NCBI GenBank assembly: GCA_029641185.1
Contig: JAPWGK010000041.1
Coordinates: forward strand, 1-55,870
Direction: 5' to 3'
DNA length: 55,870 nucleotides
Source: Pseudofabraea citricarpa
Taxonomy: Eukaryota > Ascomycota > Leotiomycetes > Helotiales > Dermateaceae
Shown: positions 1 to 11,078 of the stretch, in pieces
Position numbering within the stretch: position 1 is the first letter of the stretch
Layout of the letters: each line of letters begins with the position of its first letter
Notes under the pieces: model-generated
Told to the model about the DNA's origin: nothing
The model's input: the letters and a program-made list of their open reading frames with translations, nothing else
The model's database searches: none
Translations under genes and position numbers: made by a program

Positions 1-1446
1 GCCTTCTACCCTCGAAAAGTATGAATATCTGAATACTCTTCAATAAAAAATTTATGGTCTTGTAAATTTTTATATCAAAAATCAGATATATTAAATAAAC
101 AAGGAGAGCAATACAAAATTATAGAATATCCTTTAATAATAGTATTTATTGTGACTGGTGCATTATTTTTAGTTTCTGCAAGTGATTTAGTTTCAATATT
201 TTTATCTATAGAATTACAAAGTTATGGTTTATATTTATTAAGTACAATATATAGAAATTCGGAGTCCGCTACTAGCGGAGGTTTAACTTATTTTTTATTA
301 GGAGGTTTAAGTTCTTGTTTTATACTTTTGGGTACAAGTTTATTATATGGTAACTCCGGAAATAGCCAATTAGATGGTATATATGTTATAACTAGTTTAA
401 GCGACATGGATTCTAGTGAAGGAATGGCAGAAAAATTTTTATATTGATATAAACCTTATTACATAAATCTTTCTTTACTAATATTAAGTGTAGGATTTTT
501 ATTTAAAATAAGTGCAGCTCCATTTCATTTCTGATCACCAGATGTTTATGATGGTATACCAACTATAGTTACAACTTTTGTAGCTATAGTAGCTAAAATA
601 TCAATATTAATTTTTTTCTTGGAATTAGTACATTATACTACCAATTCTATATTTACCTTTAACTATAGTTGAACGACAAGTCTACTTCTTAGCTCATTAT
701 TATCATTAATTATCGGTTCAGTCTTAGGATTAAGTCAGTTCAGAATAAAAAGATTATTTGCCTATAGTACAATATCCCATGTTGGGTTTATATTATTAGG
801 ATTAAGTATTAACAGTATCGAGTCTACACAAGCATTCTTGTTTTATTTAATACAATACTCTCTTAGTAATTTAAACGCTTTTATTATACTTATTGCCATA
901 GGTTACTCATTATATTGTTATATCAATGATAATAAAGAATATAAAGAACTAGCAGATAAAAATAATTCCCCTATACAACTAATTAGTCAATTAAAAGGAT
1001 ACTTCTTTATAAACCCTATCTTAGCAATAAGTTTTAGTATAACAATTTTTTCTTTTGCAGGTATACCACCTCTTATGGGGTTTTTTGCTAAACAGATGGT
1101 TTTAAGTGCTGCTTTAGATAGTGGGTACCTATTCATAACACTAATTGGAATATTAACTAGTGTAATTAGTGGAGTTTATTACCTAAACATTATAAAAGAA
1201 ATTTTTTTTGATAAACCAGATTATAAAGTAAACCCCGTACTGGAAAGAGTTGATTTAAAAGGTAGCGTGGAAAAGAATAATGTTAATACGGGAAGTTTTA
1301 CATTTAAATTCGAAAACATTGCAATATCTAGCGCTTTTACTATAACAATATCTATTTTAACTATATTAATAGCATTATTTATGTTTATGCCTGATGAATT
1401 ATTAAGATTGACTAGTGTTTTAGCTTTGTTAATTTTTAATCCGTAA
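1..1446 (+). CDS. nad2: NADH dehydrogenase subunit 2, 3' part
   Basis: Rest of NAD2 (total 565 aa with the 55619-55870 part), a proton-pumping antiporter-like subunit of complex I in the inner membrane. Several TGA codons (for example at 445 and 533) are read as Trp at conserved positions such as the stretch APFHFWSPDVYDG, which fixes genetic code 4. Further conserved blocks include [18 protein letters not shown] and [11 protein letters not shown]. The stop TAA (1444-1446) directly abuts the nad3 ATG, the usual nad2-nad3 pairing of Pezizomycotina, so both are probably on one transcript. Confidence 0.97.
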
Positions 1447-1854
1447 ATGTCCAGTACAACCTTTTTCTTTGTATTTATACCTATATTAGCTATAATTCTA
1501 TTAGCAGTTAATCTTATTTTTGCTCCACATAATCCTTATCAAGAAAAAGATAGTGCCTTTGAGTGTGGTTTCCACTCTTTCTTAGGACAAAACAGAACAC
1601 AGTTCAGTATTTCTTTTTTTATTTTTGCACTTCTCTTCTTACTATTTGATTTAGAAATTCTTTTAGTTTACCCTTATGTAGTTAGTGCTTACACTAATAG
1701 TATATATGGTTTAGTGGTAATGCTTATTTTTTTTTTAGCTTTAACTTTAGGGTTTGCCTTTGAACTAGGTAAAAATGCTTTAAAGATAGATAGTAGACAA
1801 ATGGCAACTATAATTGATTCTAATAATACTAGTACAATAGATAGCTTAAGGTAA
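1447..1854 (+). CDS. nad3: NADH dehydrogenase subunit 3
   Basis: 135-aa NAD3, small membrane subunit of complex I. It shows three hydrophobic segments and the family loop with the conserved ECGF motif (residues ~38-41, followed by an FxxxLxxR-type stretch) that shapes the quinone-site loop. It starts on the base after the nad2 stop, with no spacer, so translation is probably coupled on a shared transcript. Length and composition are normal for the family. Confidence 0.97.
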   Translation: MSSTTFFFVFIPILAIILLAVNLIFAPHNPYQEKDSAFECGFHSFLGQNRTQFSISFFIFALLFLLFDLEILLVYPYVVSAYTNSIYGLVVMLIFFLALTLGFAFELGKNALKIDSRQMATIIDSNNTSTIDSLR

Positions 1855-3222
1855 ACAATAGTCTTAATATATATATATATATTTTTATTTATATTTACAT
1901 TTTTATTTTGTAAAAAAAAAAGAGGGTATTAAACCCCTATAAAGCCTAAGACATTTAGATTTGACTGACTCTTTCTACTTATATTTAAGTAGAATATATA
2001 ATTAAAAGTATTATGCCTTATTTTAGTCTCGTTTTAGTTCTTAAATTAAAAAGTGTATTCTTAAAATAGTGACGATGAGGGATAGCGGGGTTAAATTTTA
2101 AAATAGACATTTAAGGAAAGAAAGAAGTAGTTCTTGCTCCACCCTTTTACCTTTGCCCTTTGTTCTTTGCCTTTTTAATGAGAGGAGAGGAGAGATGCGG
2201 TGTCTTTTCTTTAAAGGCGAGGAGAGAGTGCAGTTTATTATTGTTATATAACAAATTATTATTCTTAAAAGTTATAGTTATCATCATTTTTTTTTTTAGT
2301 TTTATTTAATTTAAGCCAATATTTGTGAAACTTTAAGTCAAAACCTATTATTCCATATCCAACGAGTATTTCGCAGGTAAGAGCGAGTCTCTACATAAAG
2401 TTATACAATAATAAACTACAACCACCGATAAAATTAACTACACAAAGTACAGGTTTAAAAACTAAAGCTGTATTAAAATAAGAACCTTTATTTTCCCCTA
2501 TATTATTTTATAGCCAGTCTAAATAAAACACCTAGCATTATTACTATAGGATAGATAATTATATTATGCAATAATAAACACAAGACCTCTAACATTACTA
2601 AGATTAATACCATAATGCTAATAATCTTAGTAAACAGACAGTTATTATTTATACTTAAACTTCTGATATTTGTATAGTAAAAAAAGGTTAGATATTAAAA
2701 ATACTAAATAGGAGAATAAGTCCAAAAAATGTTTCTCCTATCTATAATAGCACCTAAAAACCAAAATGAGTATAGTAAACCACCAGGGTTAAAATAAACA
2801 TATGTTTAAGCCGGTCGATAATCTATAAGTTTATTATATAGTATATAGTTTATTTATGTAAAAAAATTTTTTATTTTTTTTTATTCTTTTTTTTTTTATT
2901 TTTTTTTAGCTTTAACAATTTAAACTAAATAAACAGGTATATATGTATTTATAGCAATACAAAACAAAACACTACAGTACAGCAAGATATATAATATATA
3001 TAATTTATATGTTATATTGAAAAGCTAAAGAGGTTTTGCATTCTAAGGTTGTAAGATAAACTTATCTTAAGACTCTAAAGGCATTAATGATTTAATATTA
3101 AATTTAAGCAACTAAAAAAAAAATTTTTTTCTATTTAAACGATTTTTATTTTTGAGTTTAAAACAGTAATGGCTTATTACTACTTTCATAACCTAGGTCG
3201 GCTAAGTTTAAAAGATTCTTAA
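1855..3222 (+). other. Intergenic region nad3-nad4, no gene recognised
   Basis: 1.37 kb of AT-rich spacer with purine- and pyrimidine-biased stretches (about 2100-2235) and long poly-T runs (2280s, 2860-2910). A hairpin with 10-bp arms (actaagatta / taatcttagt) lies near 2598-2632. On the minus strand a hydrophobic open stretch under 60 codons runs through about 2500-2680; I do not recognise it and it may be chance. The 12-mer gccggtcgataa near 2810 recurs near 9969. Confidence 0.6.
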
Positions 3223-4692
3223 ATGTTACTTAGACTTTTATTAATTATACCTCTAATAGGTATCCTATTTATATATACCCTTTTTGCTTATAATCAAAAT
3301 AGCTCAACCATAAAGCAAATAAAAATAATCGGTCTTACGACATCCATAGTTAATCTAATTGTTAGTCTTATAGTGTTTATCTTATTTGATTACAGTAGTA
3401 ATCAATTTCAATTTGTTCAAGAATATCAAGAAATAAATTCTTTTGATTTATATTTAGGTATAGATGGATTATCTATATATTTCGTATTATTAACAACAAT
3501 TATTACTCCTATAGCACTATTAAGTAATTGAACGTCTATAAACGAAAATGTAAAATCATATGTAATAATAATATTATTACTAGAAACATTACTAATAGCG
3601 AATTTTTTAGTGTTAGATATATTACTATTCTATATTTTTTTCGAGAGTATATTACCACCATTATTCATATTAATAGGTCTATTTGGATCAAGTAATAAAG
3701 TAAGAGCTAGTTTTTACCTATTCTTATATACATTATTTGGGTCATTGTTTTTATTATTATCTATCTTAACTATGTCTTCTATAATGGGTACTACAGATTT
3801 TGATGCGTTATACAAAACAAATTTTAGTTATTCTACACAGTTATTTTTATTTTATGGTATTTTCTTAGCATTTGCGGTTAAAACTCCTACTATTTTTTTA
3901 AACACTTGATTATTAAAAGCTCACGTTGAATCACCTTTAGGTGGTAGTATTATATTAGCTGCAATCGTCTTAAAATTAACTATATATGGTATTTTTAGAT
4001 TAATATTACCTTTATTACCTAAAGCTTCTATGGATTACACTTACATAATATATCTTATAGGGGTTATAACAATAATATATGCTAGCTTTAGTACATTAAG
4101 AACTATAGATGTTAAAGAACTTATTGCTTATAGTTCTGTATCGCATGCAGCTGTATACCTTATAGGTGTATTTAGTAATACAATACAAGGAATAGAAGGT
4201 GGTATAGCCTTAGGGTTAGCTCACGGATTTGTATCTAGTGGTTTATTTATATGTGCTGGAGGAGTATTATATGATAGATCTGCAACTAGATTAATTAGTT
4301 TCTATAGAGGTATAGCACAAGTAATGCCTTTATTCTCTATTTTATTCTTTATATTATCTTTAGGTAATTGTGGTGCACCACTTACTTTAAACTTTGTAGG
4401 TGAGTTTATGTCTTTATACGGTGTATTTGAAAGATTACCTTTATTAGGTGTTTTCGCTAGTTCTTCTATAGTTTTTAGTGCCGCATATACTATATATATG
4501 TTTAACCGTATAGCATTTGGAGGATCTTATAGTAAATTGTTTGAAGTTAATATAAGTGATGTAAATAAACGAGAATTCTTTATATTGTTAACATTAGTTG
4601 TCTTCACTGTTATATTTGGTATATATCCTGCCCCTATATTAGATGGTTTACATTATTCAGTGTCATCTTTAATATATAGTAATATATATTAA
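3223..4692 (+). CDS. nad4: NADH dehydrogenase subunit 4
   Basis: 489-aa NAD4, proton-pumping subunit of complex I. TGA at 3529 and 3907 read as Trp joins what would otherwise be three short frames. Conserved signatures include WLLKAHVESPLGGSIILA (the family stretch WLPKAHVEAPxxGS), the AYSSVSHAA block and LGNCGAPLTLNFVGEF. Start ATG 3223 gives the expected hydrophobic N terminus. No intron. About 30 bp of this gene (around 4294-4323) has a copy in the spacer at 9744-9775. Confidence 0.97.
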
Positions 4693-4986
4693 TAGGGTTT
4701 ACATCTTTAAGTAGAATATTTAATCTAAATCTTTTTAATTAAAGAATACTTATATTTAACGTGACCTGCCTTTCTACATAATGTAAGCTTAGGTTATGGC
4801 ACACACTTGCACTTTGCACTTTTTTTAGACGCTTTTTTTTTTATTAAAAAAACACACACACAATTTAATATAATAAAATAATATATTATTTTGAGTTAAA
4901 CACACTTTTTAAATTATGATATAAAAAAAATGTCTGTATAATAAGTTATCTTAATTAAAACATTAAATCTAAATTAGTTTTTAAAA

Positions 4987-5133
4987 ATGCCACAATTAGT
5001 ACCATTCTTCTATTTAAATCAAGTTACATTCGCATTTGTAATACTTACAGTCATGATCTTTGTTTTTTCAAAATATCTTTTACCAAGATTTGTACGTTTA
5101 TTTATGAGCCGACAATATATATCTAAATTATAA
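4987..5133 (+). CDS. atp8: ATP synthase subunit 8
   Basis: 48-aa protein starting [12 protein letters not shown], the diagnostic ATP8 opening, followed by one membrane helix ([14 protein letters not shown]) and a basic tail. It is a peripheral-stalk membrane subunit of the Fo sector. It lies upstream of atp6 in the usual atp8-atp6 order, here separated by 276 bp. Too short for standard ORF cut-offs but certain from the sequence. Confidence 0.95.
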   Translation: MPQLVPFFYLNQVTFAFVILTVMIFVFSKYLLPRFVRLFMSRQYISKL

Positions 5134-5302
5134 AGTAGCTAAACGTTTATCTAATTTGTAAACTAAATAAACCGTTATCTAAATTTAAACGAAACTTCTT
5201 TTTTTTCCATACTACCATACTTTCATACTCTGTTAATTAAGCCTTTTTTTTACTAAAGACAAAAAGTCACAGTTCTACATAGTATCTATTTTTTAAAATA
5301 TT

Positions 5303-5340
5303 AATATTTATATTTAACTTTAAAGTTAAATATAAATATT
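5303..5340 (+). repeat. Perfect 38-bp palindrome between atp8 and atp6
   Basis: Left arm 5303-5321 (aatatttatatttaacttt) is the exact reverse complement of 5322-5340, with no loop. As DNA it could extrude a cruciform; as RNA it gives a hairpin between two ATP-synthase messages. It is pure AT. A role in processing is only an inference. Confidence 0.85.
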
Positions 5341-5409
5341 TAATAAAATATTTACTTTTTTTTTAACAATATATATAGCATATTATTTATGCTTCTTTAA
5401 ACAAATACT

Positions 5410-6216
5410 ATGAATACAAATATTTACCCTTGTGGAAATTATATTAATACCTGCCCTGAAACAGCGAGTCCTCTTGAGCAATTCGAAATAAGAAACCTTT
5501 TAAGTATAGATGCACCTATTATGGGTAATTTACACATATCTTTAACAAATATAGGTTTATACTTAAGTATAGGACTTTTTCTAATCCTAAGCATGAATGT
5601 TTTAGCTACTAATAACAACAAATTAATAAGTAACAATTGATCTATAAGTCAAGAAACAATATATGCTACAATACATAGTATAGTAATAAACCAAATTAAT
5701 TCAAAAAAAGGTCAAACATATTTCCCATTTATATACACATTATTTATATTCATTCTTATTAATAACTTAATTGGAATGATTCCTTATAGTTTTGCTTCAA
5801 CAAGTCATTTTATTTTAACATTTTCTTTAAGTTTCACAATAGTTTTAGGTGCTACTATATTAGGATTTCAAAAACATGGTTTAGAATTCTTTTCTTTACT
5901 AGTACCTGCGGGTTGTCCTTTAGGTTTATTACCTTTATTAGTTTTAATTGAGTTTATCTCATACCTAGCTCGTAATATTTCATTAGGTTTAAGATTAGCA
6001 GCTAATATTCTTTCAGGTCATATGTTACTTAATATATTGGCAGGTTTCACATACAATATAATGACATCCGGATTTATATTTTTCTTTTTAGGATTAATAC
6101 CTTTAGCATTTATTGTAGCATTTTCCGGTTTAGAATTAGGTATTGCATTTATACAAGCACAAGTGTTTGTTGTATTAACTTCTTCTTATATCAAAGATGG
6201 GCTGGATTTACATTAA
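5410..6216 (+). CDS. atp6: ATP synthase subunit 6 (Fo a subunit)
   Basis: 268-aa ATP6, forming the proton channel next to the c ring. The block SYLARNISLGLRLAANILSGHM carries the essential arginine, and SPLEQFEIRNL near the N terminus is typical of fungal ATP6. The TGA at 5638 is read as Trp. The ATG at 5410 is the first in frame and gives the short cleavable-type leader seen in fungi. The C terminus (YIKDGLDLH) is normal, and there is no chimeric ORF after this gene, unlike several other core genes here. Confidence 0.96.
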
Positions 6217-6870
6217 ATAACATAATTCAAGATATAACTCAATCTTTTACTTTATTTTTTAGTTTATAAAAAAATTTTTGTTAATCTAATTGATAAGTTA
6301 CCTTATTCTTTTTAATATTCTACATACAACTAAAGTAAAGTAATGTAATACCTAAATAATAGGTTTAAATAGTTCTGGTCTAACTAGAGCTGTATGAGCA
6401 TAACTAGCTTTTAAAAATTTACTGTTAGTAATCCCTACAGTAAATTTAAAATAATATTCGTATTATAATATAATGTAGTTTTTTATTTATATTATTTTTA
6501 CTTTATAAAAATTTTTTATTGAATAACGGTAAATTATTATCTAAAAGTAAGCTTTAATAAATAAAAATTTTTAATTTTCGGTTTAGGTTTTTATTTGCAA
6601 TTATTATACTTAAATAACTCTTAATTAATATTAAATAACTTATATATAATATACCAATGTCTGTTATCATTTAAATAAATTGAATAAAGGTTATTATTAA
6701 AAGAATACTTTATCTATTATTTAAATAAGGTAATATTAAGTGGTTAAATTATCAAAAGTTATCATTATCCTAATAAATAAATAATATATATTTCTTTTCG
6801 CAGTTGTATATCATTTGCTTTATATGACAAAAGTAATATAATTATAATATAATTAGAATAAAAAAAAAAA
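6217..6870 (+). other. Intergenic region atp6-nad1
   Basis: 654 bp of AT-rich spacer. I see no ORF, tRNA or conserved RNA motif, only poly-A/T tracts and short imperfect inverted repeats. Confidence 0.6.
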
Positions 6871-7956
6871 ATGGAATATATACCTACTTTAATTTCAATA
6901 ATAGAAGTCTTATTGTTAATCGTGCCTGCTTTATTAATTGTAGCTTTTACAACCGTAGCTGAAAGAAAAACAATGGCGAGTATGCAAAGGAGATTAGGAC
7001 CTAATCTTGTAGGATACTATGGTCTTTTACAAGCATTTGCCGATGCCTTAAAATTACTTTTAAAAGAATATGTCTCACCTACACAAGCTAATTTGGTATT
7101 ATTTTTCTTGGGTCCAATTATAACTTTAATATTTTCATTGCTAGGGTATTTAGTTGTACCTTATGGTCCGGGTTTAGCTTTAAGTGACTATAATCTAGGT
7201 ATATTATACATGTTAGCAGTTTCTTCATTGTCTACATATGGTATATTATTAGCAGGTTGAAGTGCGAACAGTAAATATGCTTTCCTAGGTTCACTTAGAA
7301 GTACAGCTCAACTAATAAGTTACGAACTAATTTTAAGCTCAGCTATATTACTTGTTATCATGTTAACAGGTAGTCTTAGTTTAACTGTTAATGTCGAAGC
7401 TCAAAGAACAATCTGATTTATAGTACCTTTATTACCTATATTTCTTATATTCTTTATAGGTTCTATAGCGGAAACTAATAGACCTCCTTTTGATTTAGCC
7501 GAAGCTGAATCAGAACTTGTTAGTGGTTTTATGACAGAACACGCTGCAGTTATATTCGTATTTTTCTTCTTAGCTGAATACGCTAGTATTGTATTAATTT
7601 GTATTTTAAATAGTATATTATTCTTAGGTGGTTATTTATATGATTATATACCTTTATTCAATATTATTGAGTATATCGATTTTGATTTTTATATAAACAA
7701 TCTGGAGAATAAAAGCATATTTTATACATCTTCTTTACTAGAAGGTTTATTTTATGGTTTAGCCTTAGGTTTAAAATCTTGTCTTCTTATATTTACTTTT
7801 ATATGAGCTAGAGCTTCATTCCCTCGTATAAGATATGATCAGTTAATGTCATTCTGTTGAACTATCTTATTGCCTTTAGTTATTGCTTTTGTAGTATTAC
7901 TTCCTTGTATAACAAATAGTTTTGAGATAATACCAACTAATATTTTTTTGCTCTAG
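6871..7956 (+). CDS. nad1: NADH dehydrogenase subunit 1
   Basis: 361-aa NAD1, the quinone-channel membrane subunit of complex I. Conserved blocks: [53 protein letters not shown] and [15 protein letters not shown]. No intron. The 3' end is odd: codons ATT TTT TTG CTC TAG contain the heptamer T TTT TTG six bases before the stop, and the -1 frame is open through it into the 297+-codon ORF downstream. A 20-bp stem begins ten bases after the heptamer. The gene may therefore yield both a normal NAD1 and a frameshifted fusion; this is inference. Confidence 0.96.
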
Positions 7957-8097
7957 GATGGTATGTTCTTTACAGTGATTCTATAAACTCAATATATAAT
8001 TACCTTAAAATTTATACATTATGTATAAAAAGAGTTTTTTTTAAAACATTTTATACAATAAGCAATAGATTAAAAAAAATTACTGTAAAGAGCATAC
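7944..8097 (+). promoter_or_regulatory. Candidate -1 frameshift site: slippery heptamer plus long stem
   Basis: Heptamer T TTT TTG (7944-7950) in the nad1 zero frame fits X XXY YYZ. Ten bases later, 7961-7980 can pair with 8078-8097 over 20 bp with two G-U pairs; the ~97-nt loop holds a second small hairpin. The -1 frame is open from 7941 to 9038. The geometry is what known -1 frameshift signals look like. The same arms could instead be an insertion footprint, and a lost T would explain the frame change without any programmed event. Confidence 0.45.
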
Positions 8098-8147
8098 TTT
8101 TATATTTAAGTATAAAAATTTTAGTTAGCGCAGGTGGTATACTATTT

Positions 8148-9041
8148 ATGTTGTATTATAGTTTAGATATTCATCAAATATTTTGATTATATTATGTTAT
8201 TCTTATAATAATAATATTATTAATATTTATATACAAAAAAAAAGAAATATTAGCCTTTTATTATGATGAAACCAGGCCTCATTTATACTATTTCATTATA
8301 GATCGTCTAACTTTCCCTTTAACTATGACAATCGTTATATTTGCTATATCTGCTATTATAGGTATATACATTAAAAACCCTTCGAATATTTATGTTATAT
8401 TAGGAGATTTATTATTAGGTTATAGTTTAAGTGAGATATTTAATGAGGAATTAAATCCTCTAGGTGATTCTGCAATAGTATACATTGGTACTCCAGGTCC
8501 TAGTACTGGGAATGCTGGAGGTAATTATGGTGGCCCAGGGAACGGAGGTAATAACGGTGGCCCGGGAAACGGAAACTTCGGGGGTGGATATGTAAATCCT
8601 GGAAATGGAAATGGACATGGAAATGGACATGGAAATGGACATGGGAATCAGGGTGGTAACAACGGAGGCAATAATAGAGGTGGTCAATATGTACCAGATC
8701 TAGATATTTTACGTGTAAGTCCCGAAGAAAGACTTAGAATTAAAAGGGAGGTAATGTCTAGAATATCTGCCCAAAATAATAATCATCGAACTGATCCTCT
8801 TTTTTCAAGAGAATATGGTCCCTTTGAAGTTTTAGATAGACAGCAGCAGTTTTTTGTTATGGAGTGTATAGCTAATAATCCTGATCAAGGATGAAAATTA
8901 GAAGAAAGGCGAAACACAGCTGGTGGATTAATTACTAGAGTTATAAGAGTACATGACGGGCGAACAAGACAACTTTGTGTAGAAGCAAGAGCTAATGAGG
9001 GCCTAGTTGAATTTATAGGTAAATACAATAGTTTTCTCTAA
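8148..9041 (+). CDS. orf297: membrane + Gly/Asn repeat linker + soluble domain, downstream of nad1
   Basis: Not recognised as a known family. From ATG 8148 it has 297 aa, but the frame is open back to 7941, overlapping the nad1 end in the -1 frame, and upstream codons also look membrane-like. Order: hydrophobic segments (about residues 5-30 and 55-80), a Gly/Asn/Pro-rich linker with HGNG repeats (DNA about 8604-8650), then a charged C-terminal domain of ~110 aa (TPDLDILRVSPEERL-like start region at 8689 onward). TGA at 8184 and 8892 is read as Trp. It shares its plan with the ORFs after cox2, cox3 and the nad2 copy. Start codon and expression are uncertain. Confidence 0.7.
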
Positions 9042-9743
9042 GTCCGTATATTTTAAAGTATACGAATCTTAAATAATAGGCATAATCTTAGATTTATTAA
9101 TACATTACTTTAGTTATGACCCTATATAAAGAGGTATTTGAATAATAAGACAGGAACCTAAGGAAAGAATTAGAAAAAAGAGCCTTATTTTTATATACTA
9201 GGTAAATGAACTGATATAATTATACACAAAGTTAATAATTGAATGTAAAACATGCGACGGAGATTCTTTCTATAATATGATGTAACAAATTGAAATATCT
9301 TCTAAATTTACTTTAGATAATTTAGGATAATCTACTAATGAATTCGGCAATAATACCAGTACCTTCGGTAGAGGTAAAATTCACAGGTTCATCAATGTTT
9401 GTTATTCTATATAGGACTAAGGGTATAGAAAATCCTCGTCTTGTCCAAGTTAAGAATAAAAACAGACATTTGTGTGATAATACCTAAGCATTCCCTGATA
9501 AAATCAGTAAAATGACAATTTTTAGGTAAATACTATGTATTTGACCTATTAGCCCACCAATATGGCTACGACGAATTATTTATAATGCATGTATGTAAAA
9601 AATGAATTTACAATATAAAGGTAAAGGTAAGTCAACCATGTATGAAAAAAAATATTAAAATATATGTAAATATAACTTAGGTATAATTACCTTTTATTTT
9701 AAGTCATATATTTTTGTTTATGTTATTGTTTAAATTTAACAAT

Positions 9744-9775
9744 ATTAGTTTTTCTATAGAGGTATAGCACAAGTA
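9744..9775 (+). repeat. Fragment copy of nad4
   Basis: The text tctatagaggtatagcacaa with flanks matches nad4 around 4294-4323 over about 30 bp with one 2-base insertion. It is too short to be functional and is best read as a scrap left by duplication or gene conversion. Confidence 0.7.
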
Positions 9776-9856
9776 TTATAACAGCTATTTTTTTTTTTTA
9801 ACTTAGCTTGGCTTACGAAGCCCGAACAATAAAGATAAAATACTAGTATATGAAAA

Positions 9857-9930
9857 GGGTAATGGCTGACGTCAGGCTCTTTTGAGAGCCGAAAGCCACA
9901 CACAAAGATCCTTTTCAATCTTTATTACCC
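9857..9930 (+). other. 74-nt closed multi-hairpin element
   Basis: A perfect 7-bp outer stem (gggtaat / attaccc) encloses a 4-bp stem ggct/agcc carrying the hairpin ggctc-ttttga-gagcc, and a second hairpin aaagat-ccttttca-atcttt. The length and outer stem are tRNA-like, but the T arm and anticodon arm do not fit a tRNA. It resembles the double-hairpin elements known from some fungal mitochondrial genomes; a small RNA is an alternative. Confidence 0.45.
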
Positions 9931-10080
9931 TATTTACATAGAGAAGGTAGAAGAATATTTGTTAAAATATTTAAAGGCCGGTCGATAAATGCTAGTTTAC
10001 AATTTAAAATTTATCCCTTTTTTTAGATAAAGAAAGGATAAAGTATAATAACTATGATAAATATATTATCATTTTTTTTA

Positions 10081-10190
10081 ACCCTTGCCCTTTAGCCGCC
10101 CTTTAGCCGCCCTTTAGCCACCCTTGCCCTTTAGCCGCCCTTTAGCCACCCTTGCCCTTTAGCCGCCCTTTAGCCGCCCTTAAAACAATT
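10081..10190 (+). repeat. GC-rich tandem array before nad4L
   Basis: About nine units of an ~11-nt motif (ccctttagccg, variants cccttgccc and ccctttagcca) in otherwise AT-rich DNA, ending ~20 bp before the nad4L start. It lies in the presumed leader of nad4L. Confidence 0.85.
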
Positions 10191-10209
10191 AAATATTTTA
10201 AGATATACA

Positions 10210-11078
10210 ATGAATTTATCCTTAATACTTTTTTTAATAGGAATCTTAGGATTCGTTTTAAATAGAAAAAATATTATATTAATGCTTATTTCAATAGAAA
10301 TAATGCTATTAGCTATTACATTCTTAATATTGATAAGCTCACTTAGCTTTGATGATATATTGGGTCAAACGTATGCTATATATATAATCGCAATAGCTGG
10401 AGCAGAGTCTGCAATAGGTTTAGGTATTCTAGTTGCTTTTTACAGATTAAACTTTTCTCTGATTACAACCTATTTATTCTATGCCTATAAAACTTATTCT
10501 AAAAAAGGTAAACAAATTTAACTCTAATATCAATAAGTTAATATAGGAAGACTAAGTATAACAATAGTACTAATCAATCTATAAATTTTACAAATGATAA
10601 GTTATTTTTGAGAGGGTTTGTGTACGCTTTACTTTAATAAGGTTATAAATAAAAACTGTTGTAATAGGCACAGAGAAACAAGATCAAAAAAGGTAGAGTA
10701 AACCTTTGCCTAGTCATATGTTTATATGGCAAAACCTTCAAATTGCGGGAAACTCTTAAAGACAAATCTACCAAGTTAATACAGTAATGTAATTAATGGA
10801 AGAGGTAATGACTCGTTGTATGGTAAAAACGATTTGTATGAAGAAATGAAGTAGATAATCCGCAGCCAAACACCAAAAATGAAATAAATAGATGGTGCGC
10901 AGTTCATCGACTAAACGGAGGTTGGTGAATAATTATAAACCTTTAATTATTTGCTTAAGATATAGTCAGGCATAATGTAAAAGTTATGGGAATACCTTAG
11001 CCAATCTAAGGGTATAAATTAAATACCTAAGGTAAAGGGGGAAAACGAAGAGGAAGTATCACAATAGAATATAAATAA
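10210..11078 (+). CDS. nad4L: NADH dehydrogenase subunit 4L, two exons
   Basis: Exon 1 is 10210-10448, exon 2 is 11048-11078, joined at ...[13 protein letters not shown], giving the standard 89 aa of this complex I membrane subunit. The unspliced frame runs on to 10521 and would give a 103-aa protein with a foreign tail, so an ORF finder misplaces the end. Support for splicing: exon 1 ends in T, the intron ends in G, the intron has a group I core, the tail RGSITIEYK is the family C terminus, and the spliced stop TAA overlaps the nad5 ATG by one base (TAATG), the classical nad4L-nad5 junction. Confidence 0.9.
10449..11047 (+). mobile_element. Group I intron in nad4L, no endonuclease
   Basis: 599 nt. 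Core motifs in order: caaattgcgggaaactctta (P4-P5-P6 region), gataatccgcagccaa, gttcatcgactaaacgg (P7 5' side) and aagatatagtca (P7 3' side), a group IC-like set. 5' exon ends in T and the intron ends in G. No reading frame beyond 24 codons past the exon, so it cannot encode its own homing protein. Confidence 0.85.

Larger units (their letters stand above)
9042..10209 (+). other. Intergenic region nad1-orf to nad4L
   Basis: 1.17 kb without an ORF of note. It contains a ~30-bp copy of nad4 (9744-9775), a compact multi-hairpin element (9857-9930) and a GC-rich tandem array (10081-10190). The stretch 9240-9560 has several short stem motifs (for example ctgataaaatcag) but I cannot assign an RNA family. 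Confidence 0.55.

Noticed and set aside
2500..2680. Minus-strand membrane protein fragment between nad3 and nad4
   Set aside because: Under 60 codons, no recognised motif, no start context; AT-rich DNA readily gives hydrophobic frames.
5439..5636. Minus-strand ORF opposite atp6
   Set aside because: Shadow of a conserved plus-strand gene; no start context or family.
9240..9560. Fragment of ribosomal RNA (ggtagaggtaaaattc text)
   Set aside because: The likeness to the rns stretch with gtagagttgaaattc is only ~15 bases and no neighbouring rRNA helices follow.
9857..9930. Hammerhead ribozyme (ctgacg ... gaaa pattern)
   Set aside because: A9 is replaced by T, two extra bases precede stem II, and the flanking strands pair with each other rather than forming separate stems I and III.
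10210..10521. 103-aa NAD4L as a single exon
   Set aside because: The tail after FYRL is intron sequence; splicing restores the family C terminus and the nad5 overlap.
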